NCBI RefSeq assembly: GCF_001039355.2
Contig: NW_019773936.1
Span: forward strand, 10,001 to 74,000
DNA from: Lingula anatina
Taxonomy: Eukaryota; Brachiopoda; Lingulata; Lingulida; Lingulidae
DNA: 64,000 nt
Direction of reading: 5' to 3'
Part shown: positions 25,201-38,900 of the stretch, piece by piece
Position numbering within the stretch: position 1 is the stretch's first letter
How the letters are laid out: the number at the start of each line of letters is the position of its first letter
Program-made: the position numbers and the translations under genes
Notes under the pieces: generated by a model
Database searches by the model: none
What the model saw: only the letters and a program-made list of their open reading frames with translations
Told to the model about the DNA's origin: nothing

Positions 25201-28200
25201 AGAACACAAAGGTAGGTGGCAGTATACAGCAAGACAAGCTAGTTAATAAAGTTCTGCAGATGAAATCATTTACTACACTGGTAGGCAGACCAGATTTTAA
25301 GGTGCTTTAGTTATAATTATACAGCTTCGCTACAATACATAAATTTTGTTTGAAACCTTTTGATATAGCTTAATATTATGCATTAACTGTGGGGCAATTT
25401 CCTACTACAGATGCCATCCTTGAAAAGATCCAAGAAGCTGGCTTCACAATTGCAATGCAAAAAGAAGTACAACTCACAAAGGAGCAAGCAGAAGAGTTTT
25501 ACAAAGAACACAAAGATCAGCCTTACTTTGAAGAGCTCACAAATAGAATGTCTTGGTAAGCCCATACATACTTCCATTGCACATTTGGGGTAGACATTCA
25601 GATCTCATTTTGATGTGAACATTTTTACTTTCCCTGCCTGACCAAGTGTATAAAAGTTTTAGTCAAACTAAACATTAATTTTAATAACCAGTCTTTAAAA
25701 AGTTTACCAGGATTTAGGGTTTGGTACCTTTCATAACCATTTTTCATTAAAAGCAAGGCTTGTATAGATTAACATTCTGTTCCCAATTGCAGTTTTTCAT
25801 TTTAAGCTACCCAAGTGCCTTTCAATATAATTTGTCTTACATGTAGTTTATTCAAGTGTACTTAAATCTTATTTGCACATTTTAAAGCTTGTGTAAAACA
25901 AAGCTAATGTATATTTTCTGATGACACATTAGCTGAATATATTTTTATTATTATTAGTGGTCCTCTGTTGGCCCTGTCCTTGGCCCGAGATGATGCAGTG
26001 GACGCGTGGAGAGGTATGCTGGGACCTAAAGAAGTGGACAAGGCCAAGGAGGAGGCCCCAGAAAGGTAGGGAGTGGGCGAAGGATGGTGCTTAAAAACAA
26101 TTAGTGATTGATAGGGGTACAGGAAGTGATAGTGATTATTTCTCTTATTTACTACACTAAAAATTACAGGCTCAATGAAGATGTTTTAGCATTTGATTTA
26201 GTTTTATTATTTATTGTCACTTTCAGAAACCCACAATACTTCATGTTCTCATTGTTCAATATATTTCAGCTTGAGAGCTCAGTTTGCAGTGGAAGGTGTT
26301 GAGATAAACCCTGTACACGGTTCAGATTCTCCAACAACAGCTCAACAAGAACTAGAATACTTCTTCCCCATGCAGCAGACATTGGCTGTTGTCAAGCCAG
26401 ATGCTTACAAGACTAAAGGTAACATAAAGCACTATTCACAGACTCAAGTGAATGGAAAGGGATAAAATGTGGTTTGCAGTCAAAACATTTTCTACTCAGT
26501 AGTTTCTTTATGAAATTTCTTTTGCAAAAGTCAAGATTTTTAACCCAAACATGTAAGAAAAAATTATATATCTTGTGAGTTAAAATTCTGTCAGCTTCAG
26601 ACTTTATTTAAATATTACCTTAATATATGATTTAGACTCAGCAGATTAGGTAACTGGTAATCTGCATGAAGAACCAAACAGTTTATGTGCATGAACAGGT
26701 TTTTATGATTTATTTTATGATTATTTTTTTTTTAGATGAAATAATGGAATTGATCAAGGAGGCTGGCTTCCACATAGCAGCCAGGAAAGAAACAGAACTC
26801 ACTCCTGATATAGTGCAGCAGTTGTATAAAGAGCACGAGGGAAAGGAGTACTATGGAGATTTAGTAGAACATATGACTAGGTAGGAGAGAGAGAGAGAGA
26901 GAGATAGAGAGAGAATGCACAGAGAGAGAGAGAGAGAGGGAGAGAGAGGGATGGCAGGCTATAATGCACATATAATATGATGTGATGTCAGACATTAAAC
27001 ATAACATTAGACAGTGATTTTTGTATTTGATGAGTTTTGTAATAATAAATGATATACATATATGTATGTATTGATGTGTGATTTCAGTGGTCCAACACTG
27101 TTCATGGTGCTGTCCAAAGAGAATGCTGTAGAAGGATGGAGGGGTATCATTGGACCAACAGACCCCGCTAAAGCCAAGGAGGAGGCACCAGACTCGTAAG
27201 ATTACTTTGTATAATATAAATTTTAATACAGTTTTTGCAATTATAGTAATATAAATGCCAGTGTATAGCACACACACACACACACACTCTTAAAAAGGGA
27301 AAATTGCTGAAATACCCAAGATGTAGTAAAATTATTATTTACTATTATTATTATCTTGCTATGCAAGGGCTAACTTATATGGTTATGTACATCTTAAAGA
27401 AGAGAAAGGGAGGTAATGTAGAAATAATATAATTATATATTTCCAGCATCCGTGCCCAGTTTGGTAGTGATGTGAAGGCCAATGCTGTCCATGGAAGTTC
27501 TGATGTGGAACATGCAAAGGAGGCCATTACAGCAATATTCGGTGACCTTGTGTTTGAAAAAGATGGTACCCTTAAAGGTTGTGCTTGCTTTTGCCTTATT
27601 TTATCCCTGAATTTGTACATTATAACTGATTTTTCAGTCATGTTTGGAGCACAGAATTTATAACAATACTGCCTTGATGGTTCATTTGTTTGAATTTGTT
27701 TTTTTTTTATTTAAAGCTGTACATAATACCTGCAATTTTGAACCTGATAAGCATTATTGTAATAAGTGCACACGAAAGAAGAAAAATCAGTTAGAAGTAT
27801 GAAGTTGAGCTGTATTTGCCGGAAAGTAGAATGGAATACAGCCACTGCCCCTGGCATCAAGAAAAGTTTGCATCCCAAAAATTTATTATATTTTGTTCTT
27901 TGCAATTACATACAGTTGTCAGAAAGTAATAAAAAGTAAATGTGGTGGAAATAAGGGAGGGTCATAAAGTCTCTGGGAAAAACTATTCAGATATAATAGT
28001 GTAATATACAAATAAATGCTGATAAATGTTTTATTTTAGTGACTATTATATTTAAAACAATTCTGCATGATGACCCTTTACTTCTGTAGATTTTACAAAA
28101 CATGATGGGAAAATGAGTACTTTCTAAAATCCAAAACACTCATAGCTTATAAAATATTAATCAAACGGTGACTGGTCCATCCAAATATAGATACTAAGTA

Positions 28201-31200
28201 ATCATTGTTATAGCAAATAATCTTGCAAGATTAACATGAAGTTATCACAGTATGTCTGTATACCCCACTGCTATTTTACTGTAACAGCCACAATATATTC
28301 CATGACATTTTAAACAAAAATGTGCTTTGAAAGGTACTTATTAGTCTAGTATCGGAAGCACTATAAATGTCAGTCTGGAGATTATTGCTTTAGCATTCAC
28401 ATAAGCTGATGATAATGAAAGTGCCTTGGCTTTTGTATTTTTGTGTTTGATAACTGTATATGGGGGGAGGGGAGTTTATATACTTTCTGCTAATTAATAT
28501 CCATGAAGCTTCAATAAATGCATGTGCTGCTAACACACTGTGCTTCAAGAATGCTCCACCATAAGAATTATTGCATCATTTCAACTAGTTGCTGACAAAA
28601 GTTCGTGTTGAGTCCCCCCCCCCACCCCTCCTTCATGAAAAACTTGATATGCATATTCAGTATATTTTCTTATAGTGTATTGCATTTGATAACAGTTGCT
28701 GTATTATCAGTCCATACGCTTATAAATAACTGTAGCAAGTGCTTCAGTGTAGAGCCCTCTAAAAACCCAGACAGGTTGTTTTCCCAGCAAAGACTGATCC
28801 TGCATTTTGTAGGCCATATATGTGTTTACCCTGCAGAGTCTGCTATGTTCATGTATTTGATAATATTCAATACCCTTAGAGCAGCTTGTTTTCCCAGATC
28901 CTGAACAGAAATGATCCTGCATTATGTAGGTATATACTGCTTTCTTCATGTTGGCTTCTTAAAGTGCCTCAGTGGGCACAACACAGTACTTCATAGTGTG
29001 TTCTATACTTCCTATGTATAACAAAGTGTAAACTGTCAATTTTTTTTAATCAATGAGTAAAAAAAACTGTGGTATAATAGAGTACATTGCAACAGTTAAA
29101 ACTTTCAGTCAACTCAAGGGCAACAACTTTTCACGTGATTAGTGAGCATGCTGTTTGTTCTGATGCCATGTGGGGAATTTGGGGATTTTCTATCTATGTT
29201 TACTATGCTTTGCTGCTTTACTACTAACCTGTCACCCAATAGCTTTAATTATAAGACCATCACTGACTAGTATCATCTGAAGAAAAATTGACGGTCTGTA
29301 TGTCAATTACAAAATGTCAGCTTGATATTCAGCACTCTGGTGAAGTTGAGCTGGAAGTTTAAGATTTGGGCAATTTCTGTTAATTCCAAATATTATATGA
29401 TTGTTAAACTCTTGGGACAAAATGCTGTGCAATTAATTGCCCAATGTCAATTTCATGATATGTTAAGCAATCTCAAAACTGATAAACAAAAAAAAAAAAA
29501 AAATGATACAAAAAGGCCAGTTTTCCTCATGATACTAGACTGTGATCAGGGACAATAAATGATAACATGCTTGCTTCTCTAAGTTTGCTTTTTGCACGCA
29601 CCATGAAATTATATCATTATTTAGTGCCACCTTCATATCTGCTTTCTGTTCTCTGTTATTTATTATTTTGTTGATACAGTGAGGCAGCTATTTGTGCAAA
29701 TTAAATACATTGCTGCTGCTGCATTTTGTTGCAAAGTGTTTGGGATGTTTTCTATGTGTGTAGTAGAGAGAGTTAGTGCTTTGTTGTGAGACAAGCTTAC
29801 CTGGCTTATTTTGAACATGTCATGGCTTATCACTGTTTGACAGTCGGTTCAAAAGTTCCAAGTGTAAGTAGCATAAGCAAGCAAAGGACAGAGAAGAATG
29901 CACAGACAAAAAAAATGGTTTATGAAAAGACCAGATGTAAAAAAAAAAAAAAAAAAAAAATATCAAACTGATTACAAGGTAAAAGATTGTTGAAGTAGAA
30001 AGATTTTTTTTAATGTGTCTGAAATTGCAGAGTTGTCAAGGAATCAACATGTATCTTCTCTGTGTTCGCCACAGCTTCAGAGCTGAAAAGACCTGGGCCA
30101 GCTTCTTCATTTTCAACATTTTTGATACATGCCCGCTTGTTGCTTCTTAATTCCGGCAGCATTTGATTGAAGCTCACCACACCTGTATCATAAATGTTAC
30201 ATAGAATATTAAATTGAATTTTGCCACTGGTGCTTTTATGAAAAACCACAAAATCCAGATGACTCAGTGCACCCTTATGAGAGACATGATAAACCTGATG
30301 GTTTGAAAATGAAATAGTTGGAACAGGTCAGACTTAAAGCTCAGGCTATTCTGTCCAAAAGAAATTAGTGCTTTATAGTAACAGACATGTGAGTGAAGCA
30401 CACACTAAGGTGACGCATGCTTTGGAAAAGCGAAAAACCTCTGTAAGGTTATGTATCTTAGGTTTAGAAAAATGTCCATTTACATATGGAACATATATAT
30501 TGAGTTGCAGATGCGAAGCTATGCCTATTATGATATTCAAACTTGTGCTCTGTTAGCTATATAGCATGGGTATTCAAAATGTTTGACAGTTACTTGCTCT
30601 ACTAGTACATAATCAGGAGAGCCATATTCTTTCAGCTAAATTAATAGCTAAGGGTAGCTTTTCTCACACCAAAGTGCATTGATAATATCAATATCAACTT
30701 TTTAAAATATGTCCCTGAGGTCTTGAATATATTATTTAACAGTTATACTTGATGGTTGTATTTTTAGTTTAAATGATTCCAAATAATATTTAAGTAATTA
30801 TGTTATGATTTAAATTTTATTTGTAATAATCCTGGAAAAAATTGATATTATTCCAAACTGTTAAAATTTTAACTCAAAGTTAATGACTAGACATCATGAT
30901 GATTTATGTATACTTCAGCCACATTTTTAACATTTGAACACTCTTACAATTTCATTTTACTCAAACATATCTACAATTATCCCAGAATGATATTACATGT
31001 TAAATACATGTTCCCCAGTTTGAAAAGCAATCATATCACCAAAATGAATAGGGCTTTATTTTGACTTTGTGAAATTTTTGTTTTGCTAGGTGAGGAAATA
31101 CCATTAGAAGGTGAAGAAGAGGCAACAGGACAAGAGAAAGGTGAGGCTTCCAAGGATGAAGATTTCACAAAGTGTTTTATTCATTTGATTTAACTTTAAC

Positions 31201-32900
31201 ATGAAAAGGCAACAGGACAAGAGTACTATGATAAAATATGCCAAAAGAAATAAATTAATGATATTATTTCCTTCTTTACCACATGGATCTGTTTTTTTTT
31301 TTTTTTTTTTTTTTTTTTACATTTTCCAAGAATTTTCCTCATTTTTCTTTTTGGTAGCTTAAGTAACAATATAAATGTTTAGGAACTTAGTAAATAGATT
31401 AACCCCCAGGACAGTAATTTAAAGTGAACAGTTTCTGGATAATAATGATTTTTAAATGGGTGATAAAAAGTGATCTTGGGTGCCTTTAAAGGCTCAAATT
31501 AGTTGTATGTTGGCCACTTATGGTAATGTAAGCTTGTCTGAATTTTAGCAGCAGAAGAAGGGGCCCCAGCTGCAGAAGAGGGAGAAGCCAAACCTGCAGA
31601 GGAATCTGGGGAAGGTAGGTTGAGAGTAGAATAATGTCATGTGGTCAACTCAAATATCTAGGATATGAATTGTCTGTCCATTAGTCAATATCTCTCCTCT
31701 GAATGCAGTGTATCTGCCCAAAGCCAAATATCCCAACAAAGAGTTAATCTCTGCTCTGCTAAGAGTTCACATTTTTCTCAAGATTGCTGTTTATGTTTCC
31801 AGTATGGAGAGCACAATGGTATTTTTTTCATGTCGAACTTTGGAACTCGGAATACAATCTGATTGGGATATGAAATGTCTTTACTTCTCTTTAGACCACA
31901 GGTTTTCAACAAAAATGATCCCCTATGCTGAGATTGATTTCAGATTTCTGGCTTCCAGGGAGATGTGACAGTGATATTATTTTGATCCCTTTCCTTTTGA
32001 TGAGATGAGATGAGGGAGATTTTAGCATTTAATTGTATACTTTATTATAAAGGGTATATAACAATTTGGTAGTTAATAAAGTGATGACCAACTATGCAAA
32101 GTACAAGAAAATCATCAACAATGTCTAGGTTATTAAAAAAAACTAACAATCCATCAATTTTTGATGATCAAGAAAAAACACTGAGACAGTCAATATTAAA
32201 ATAACGTCATTTTAACAGCAGGACCAGACACCGAGGCAGAGTATGACAGTGATGTGTTTGATACAGGCTAGTACATATATACATGTTCTGTGCATCCTTC
32301 CCCAAGTCAATGTGTACTATACACCAGCACATCATTGCTTCCTCACTATACAATGTTTCCCAGTCAAGAACCCTGAGTGTCAGGTGATAATGGGTGAAAA
32401 CAGCAGTATGCTTGCATGGTCTAAATTATTTCTTGTCTCTGACACCCAGGGTGCCAATGGAATAATTAGTTCTAAAATTTAACTGAATTATCATTGATGT
32501 TGACTGTAACTTATACTACTTGTTCAATGCTTATAACAGTGATCAAGAATTGCATGTTTTTGTTTACAGTGAATATAATGTATCATCATATGCACAGCAA
32601 GTGAAGCTTTAGTAACGGCCTGTTTACTATGAAATACTGGTGTTGCAGTATGTGATCAAGTCTCAGTGCAGTAATATGAATGTGTTAATATGATTACCAG
32701 ACTGAGTATTTTCACAAATGCCTCATCTGATATTAACAATACAGCAATAACATCCTATGCATGCAAGTGACTGTATGGTTGTCTTGTGCTAATATACTGT
32801 ATTTGCTCCATATATATTTATAATAGCACCTCTCAGATGGCTATGTCAGGCAAATTTTCTCAGTGATGTGGTGTTTTTTAATACGGCTACTCATCAAAAA

Positions 32901-32939
<39 letters not shown>

Positions 32940-35900
32940 CCAACTGAGTAAAATACTATATACTAATTTTCTTGGGATTGCCTTGACACTGTCAATAAAT
33001 GTGTAGTACATGTTGAAACAGTAGTCCCTAGATATGTGTTCTTGATTTTTCATTTAGAGAAATGTGCTTTATGTGTCTTCTTTTGGAAGCATTTGTGTTG
33101 TTGCTCATTTGATCATTGCTTGTATTGTCATACTTATTTTATTATTGATATAATATATCCAGTCTATGGTAACATTAGCATGGTAACTCATTACAGTAGA
33201 AAATTATGATTTGCAGTAGTTTTAGCCTGTTAGTATTTTTCTGGTAATATTTCATTAAGATGCCTAACTAGAATGTTGTCTTAATTTTTGCTATGAAAAC
33301 TTGAGTTCTCTTGTATGGATTTTGTTAGAAGATATTAATTTAGTTGTATTTATAATTTGTTTTTACTAATTGTGCTGTTGACTTCTAGATGAAGATAGTC
33401 CTGTGCCCCCTACTACTGAAGAGCATCTTGTTCCAGCTGCTACAGAAGAGAGTAGTATTGGGGTCAGTCAAAGGTCTGAGGTCAAATCCCCTGATAAGGT
33501 GGCTGAAAATGAAAGTGAAACTGAAATTGATCACAAGGTGGGGGGACCTGCAACTACATCAGAAAATGGGGAGCAAGAGTATGATAATGATTTTGAAGCT
33601 GATGAAAATGAGTCTGTTAAGAATGAATCTGAGGAAAACAAAACTGATGCAGATACTGGTTTAAAAGAAGCTGAAAATAGCAAAGATAGTACTGGGCCTG
33701 GGAAAAGTGAAAATGAAGCAACATCTGACCAGATAGAATCTCAAACTAACCTTGATAATGATGAGCCCATAGTTAAGGAAACTGAAACTGGTTCAGGCAA
33801 AGTGGAGGTTGATAAAACTGAGAATGATAATCAATCTGAGGAAATTGAAAGTGCTGCTGAACAGAAAGAATTTGATAAAACAAGTGGGTCTGGAGAAAAT
33901 GATACAACTACCAGCTTAGCTGTTAAAGATGGTCATGATAGCGAGGAGGTTACAGGTTCTGAGCAGAAAGAGAGCAAAACTGTTGAAGAAACTGCTAAGC
34001 TTAAGGAAAATGAAAGTGAAACTGGTTCAGTAAAGATAGAGAGTAACAATGAAGGGGAAGGGAATGGGTCTGATGGGTACAAATCTGAAACTATACTGAA
34101 AAGAGATGAGGTTAGTGAGGAAATAGGTAAATCTGAGGTGAGTGGATCTGATTCTACAGACAGAGGAGATAAAGCTAGCAAAGAGGCAGATGGGTCTGGG
34201 GGAAGTGAAGCTGAAACTACTTCTGTCCAAAATGAAAAAGAAGTTAGTGGCAGGGTATCAATATCTGAGGGGGGTGAAAGTGCTCAAAAAGAAGATAAAA
34301 TTGATAACGAGATAGAGGAATCTAGCGGTGAAAAGGAAAATCAGTCTAAAGGTACTCCTGTTGATTCCCCAAATCCTGAGACCAAAGATGATAATAAAAA
34401 CAGTGGGGATAATACTAACAGCAATGAACCAGGGAATGAAGGGAATTTTCCTGATAAAAGGGCTGACTCTCAGACCATTGTTTCCCCATCTACTACTCAA
34501 AGTGAACATGATGCTGAGCTGAGAGAGAATGTCGGTGCTGAGGCTGGCACTGAAGGCTAGTACTAACATTGTGACCCCCCCCCCCCCCCCCCCCCCACAC
34601 CTTTCCCTCGTCCACCCTCCATCCTTTTTCATATGTGAAATGTACTTAAAATTTCCTTCACTGAGGGCAAAACTAAAAAATATTAATATAACTTGGATAT
34701 GAATATGTCTCTCTTAATGTAACGTGGATCCCAAAATTATATAAAATATTATGAATGAAATGTGTTGAAGCTCTGATGTTAAAAAATATTTATCAAATGA
34801 AATGAATTTTGAAATTTCATTTTATTTTTCACTTTTTGCCATCACTGAAAGAATTTTGTCCAGGAGATAGTTACAAACTGCACCTTGAATTTGTTGGGAA
34901 CTCCTCTTTGTTATCAGTGTCAATATGAATTTTTGAACAGCTATTAAAAACCCACAAGTGCACTGTCCTCCCTAATCCCCAGTACTTAGCATTCATCTAA
35001 ATCCCAGGTACTTATTAGTATTGATTTTTAATCCCAGGTTCTTAGCATTAATTTACTAACCTTTGACAACCTTATCTTGCATGTATATGGCAGATCCTTG
35101 TTCAAGTTTGCTGCTATTAAAGATGTTTTTTCTTTCAGGAGCTTCATTTAGTTTTCCCTTTGGATCCATTATTACCAATGCATGCATGTTTTTCTCCATT
35201 TAACATTTTTAGTGGTGAAGGTTATTTTTCCCCAAATATTACATATATATGACTTTATATGACATCTTTGTTTTTATCCTGGAAGTGTGCCACATCAAGT
35301 TTATTCCAGCCTTTATGACTGCCATATTTGAGGAAGATTATTCAAGAAATAACTGCCTTATTATCTAATTTAGAACATGATACATGAAATCAAAATGATA
35401 GTGTTGCAATCCATAAATCTATAATTTAAATCTGATGAGTTATATACCTATGGAAGCAGTAAGTTACTGTGTGAATGGAGCCATTCATAAGCATAATGTT
35501 AAGTAGATTCTGAGGGAAATAAAAATATATGTTTGGCCATATTCAGACAGCAACACAGAGCAGTCTAACACTGAGCAGCCAGAGGAAAAGCCTCGCTCTT
35601 CAAATGAGGAAGAAGAAAAAGAGACCGAAGGCTAGTACTGCAGTGAAGTAGAAAAATGCTTAAACCCTCCACTGCAAAATCCCATAATATACTATTAGAA
35701 TCCTTCAGAATCTGTCACAGATTTTTGACTGGCTAATTGTTTCAGACCTGTCTTCTTTTTAAATATGTTTTCTATGGGTTACACATTTAGCCATATAAGG
35801 AGTTTTCCCTTTTTTCTTCCACTGGCTTTAGATTGGCAGGCAGTTAAAAAAAATCTAATAATGAGCTACAGCGACTTTGAGTCCCTTGATTTCTTTTATC

Positions 35901-38900
35901 AGACTTTCAATGTAGCTTGGTAGTTTGTTGAACTTCTCAGCATCAGTTCTGTCTTATTGAATAGAAATCAACCAAATTGCAATTTAAAAACTCTCTAGTT
36001 TTGTCCCAAATTGTATGGCATATTATCTTGTCTTTATTTCTTATCATCCATTTTTATATTCTGCACAGTGAAATGCCACCATTCCTTTCTATCAGTTATG
36101 AAATTTCATTTAGCAATATATAGACACATATATGTCTGAACGCTGCTAGCAACAGATGCTTCCTGAACACCTTTTAAAAACTATTTCAAAGTAATATTTG
36201 TATATGTTCCTACTCTTACTCTTAATTGGAATCCTATTCTGAATACCTTTTATTATGTAGTAATTACAAAGTGATATTTGTACACATATGCTTCTTATTG
36301 TTATACTAAACTTAAATAATTAATATGACATTAAATTACTTTATCATTTTCTGTGGGTGTTGATTAATTTATTTGCATTTTGCCTGAGATGCGAAAGCTG
36401 TTAACACATGGTGTAACTAGATATAGACACTACTGTGAGATACAGAATAGTCTGCTTATTCACATAACATTGTATCATGTATTGAAACCAGGTGCCTCCT
36501 TTTATAAAAAAATTCCCTTATTCAAATGTTTCAAACTTCACAGACAGCTCCAATATTGCTGTTTAAAAACATTTGTAATATTGTCATCACATACCATCAT
36601 GTAGTAGTAGTTGTTGTTTTAGCAATAGTAGGAGTAGTTGTGGTGTACATTAAAGATCACCTCTAATATTTTTCCAACAGGAGAGCAAGCACCAGCAGAG
36701 GGAGGTGAAGAACAGGCACCAGCAGAGGGTGATCAACCTGCAGAAGGCGGGGAACAAGCCCCTGCTGAGGACTCTGAACAAAAGCCTGCAGAAGGTGAGG
36801 AGCAGGCACCGGCAGAAGGCGAGGAACAGGCACCTGCAGCAGAGGAGCAGGCACCTGCAGAAGGCGAGGAACAGGCACCTGCTGCAGAGGAGCAGGCACC
36901 AGCAACTGAGGAACAGGCACCTGCAGCAGAAGAGCAGGCACCTGCTTCAGAGGAGCAGGCACCCGCAGCAGAGGAGCAGGCACCTGCTTCAGAGGAGCAG
37001 GCACCTGCTTCAGAGGAGCAGGCACCTGCAGAAGAAACAGAAACACCTTCCACAGAGGCAACTGAAACACCAGCAGGTGAGACAATTGCTCAGGGGAAGT
37101 AAAATGCTTCCCATCTGTTCCGGATTTTTGCATTTTTTTTTTTTGCTGGCCTAACTTGCATGCTTAGATGTGTAGCATATTTCAGCTCATTTTTGTCCGT
37201 GTTTAATTTGGCAAATCTATCAATTATTGTTATAACATGTTTTTTGATGATTAAAAATGTAGTTGTTCTCTTGGTAATAACTTGAATGGTAAACCAATCC
37301 TTTTCCATCAAATATTGTCTGCTAACAGTTAGGCTGCATCTGTCAAAATGATGACAAAGGAGAGAGGGTGGGGTCACATAAATCACAACTCTTTTCTGTG
37401 ATGTTGTTTGACTGTACGTGTAAGCAGATGGAATATTGGCTAGTGAGGTGCCAGTTTATTTCTCAAGCTTTTGACAAAAGAATCTCTACTGAAACTACAT
37501 AGCTGAATCAGATGAAACTTTCCAACATAATAAGTTGTTTGTTTTGTCATAGCTTTGAGAACATTTAATTTTCTCAGTATTGGATTCTTTGTTGTATGTT
37601 TGTGTATTTGTATGTTCAATGTGGCTCTGCTTAGATTTGTGTTAATTGCTGATATTTTGAACTTGTGTTAATTTTACATTTGTTTTTGCTGGCAGCATTT
37701 TTTAACAAATTGGTGTTTGAATTTCCAAATATAAAAGAATTATAGCAATCAGAAATTTTGATTGATATTTGGTAAAAAGTTAATAATTTCTTGGAAATTC
37801 TCACATTCAATTGTATACACGAGAGCAGCACAAGTGAAACTGAAAAAAAAAAATCCCACAAATGAAATGAATTTAAAAATATGGTTTGTCAGAAAACAAT
37901 TCTGCATACATATATCTGCATTATGTGCATTCTTGTAACTTTGAGTGAAAAGTAGAAATATAAAACACTGTATCCTAATTAAAGGGATAATAACTCTTCG
38001 TTTCTGCCAAAAAATGAATTTTCCTGGAGTAAACAACAATTTTCCCATACTTCCCAATGGTTAATGAATCCATTTTTATATTCAAAGTTAGTCCCTGGTT
38101 TTTTTCTAAAAAGTTTGGTTTTTTGTTAAAATCTCTTAAGAGATTTTAACAGAGTATAGCCATCAATGGAGGTCACGTGGTCTAAAGACAAGCTCAGATA
38201 TCAGAATAATAGCTATAACTGCTGTTCTTGTGGTAAAACAGAATATATTATATTTCTATGAGTTATTCACAATGTTTTTATTGTGAAATATAGATCTCAT
38301 ACGAAGAGTTATTATCCCTTTAAATGTACAAAATACATTAGCGAGTTTTACAATTTTCTTTTGGCAAAAATTGGAAATGTTTGTGATGTGTGTCACCTGT
38401 GCTGCTGAGGCTTTGCTAATATGTGTCATTGTGTGCTGTGTAACTACTATAGGCGAGACAGAGAAAGAGACACCTGCTGCCGATGCAGGTGATGAATCTC
38501 AGCAAGAGACTGTGACTCCCGCTGTTGCTGCCTCAGATGAAGCGGCTGCAGACAAGCCAGGTAGCAGACAAAATCTGAAGAGTAATCTGTCTTTTTGAAA
38601 TTTTGTTTTTCTATAAATTTTGCATTTTGGATCATGTCTCATCTTTTTTATGCATTTTTCTTTGGTGTCGATTGAATATCCAAAAAACAAATTTAATCAT
38701 ACCAAAATTATCAATTCATTACCCTCTCACGTTTTCAAGGTCTCATCAATAATTTTCTGTGAAAAACTTAAAACTTATATGCATGCAATGATTACTGTAT
38801 AGGTACTTAAATAGTAATAATGAATAGCATTGCATATTGTTTCAACGCAGATACACATTTCCCTCTTTGTTTTTAAGGGTATAACATTTAATTTAGTATC

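Noticed and set aside
26861-27283. 140-residue minus-strand open frame with a Ser/Leu-rich end
   Set aside because: It results from the (GA)n run and the complement of NME8 exon 27088-27195.
27447-27663. Read-through of the last NDK exon to a TAA at 27661-27663, making a short form
   Set aside because: The extra residues are hydrophobic and Cys-rich, unlike the tail. A donor at 27566 or 27578 keeps phase with exon 31090, so splicing is preferred, though a minor retained form cannot be excluded.
36663-37133. Long open frames on the minus strand and in another plus frame across the EEQAPA exon
   Set aside because: The repeat has a period divisible by three, so several frames stay open. Only the EEQAPA frame matches the incoming phase 1 and the splice sites.
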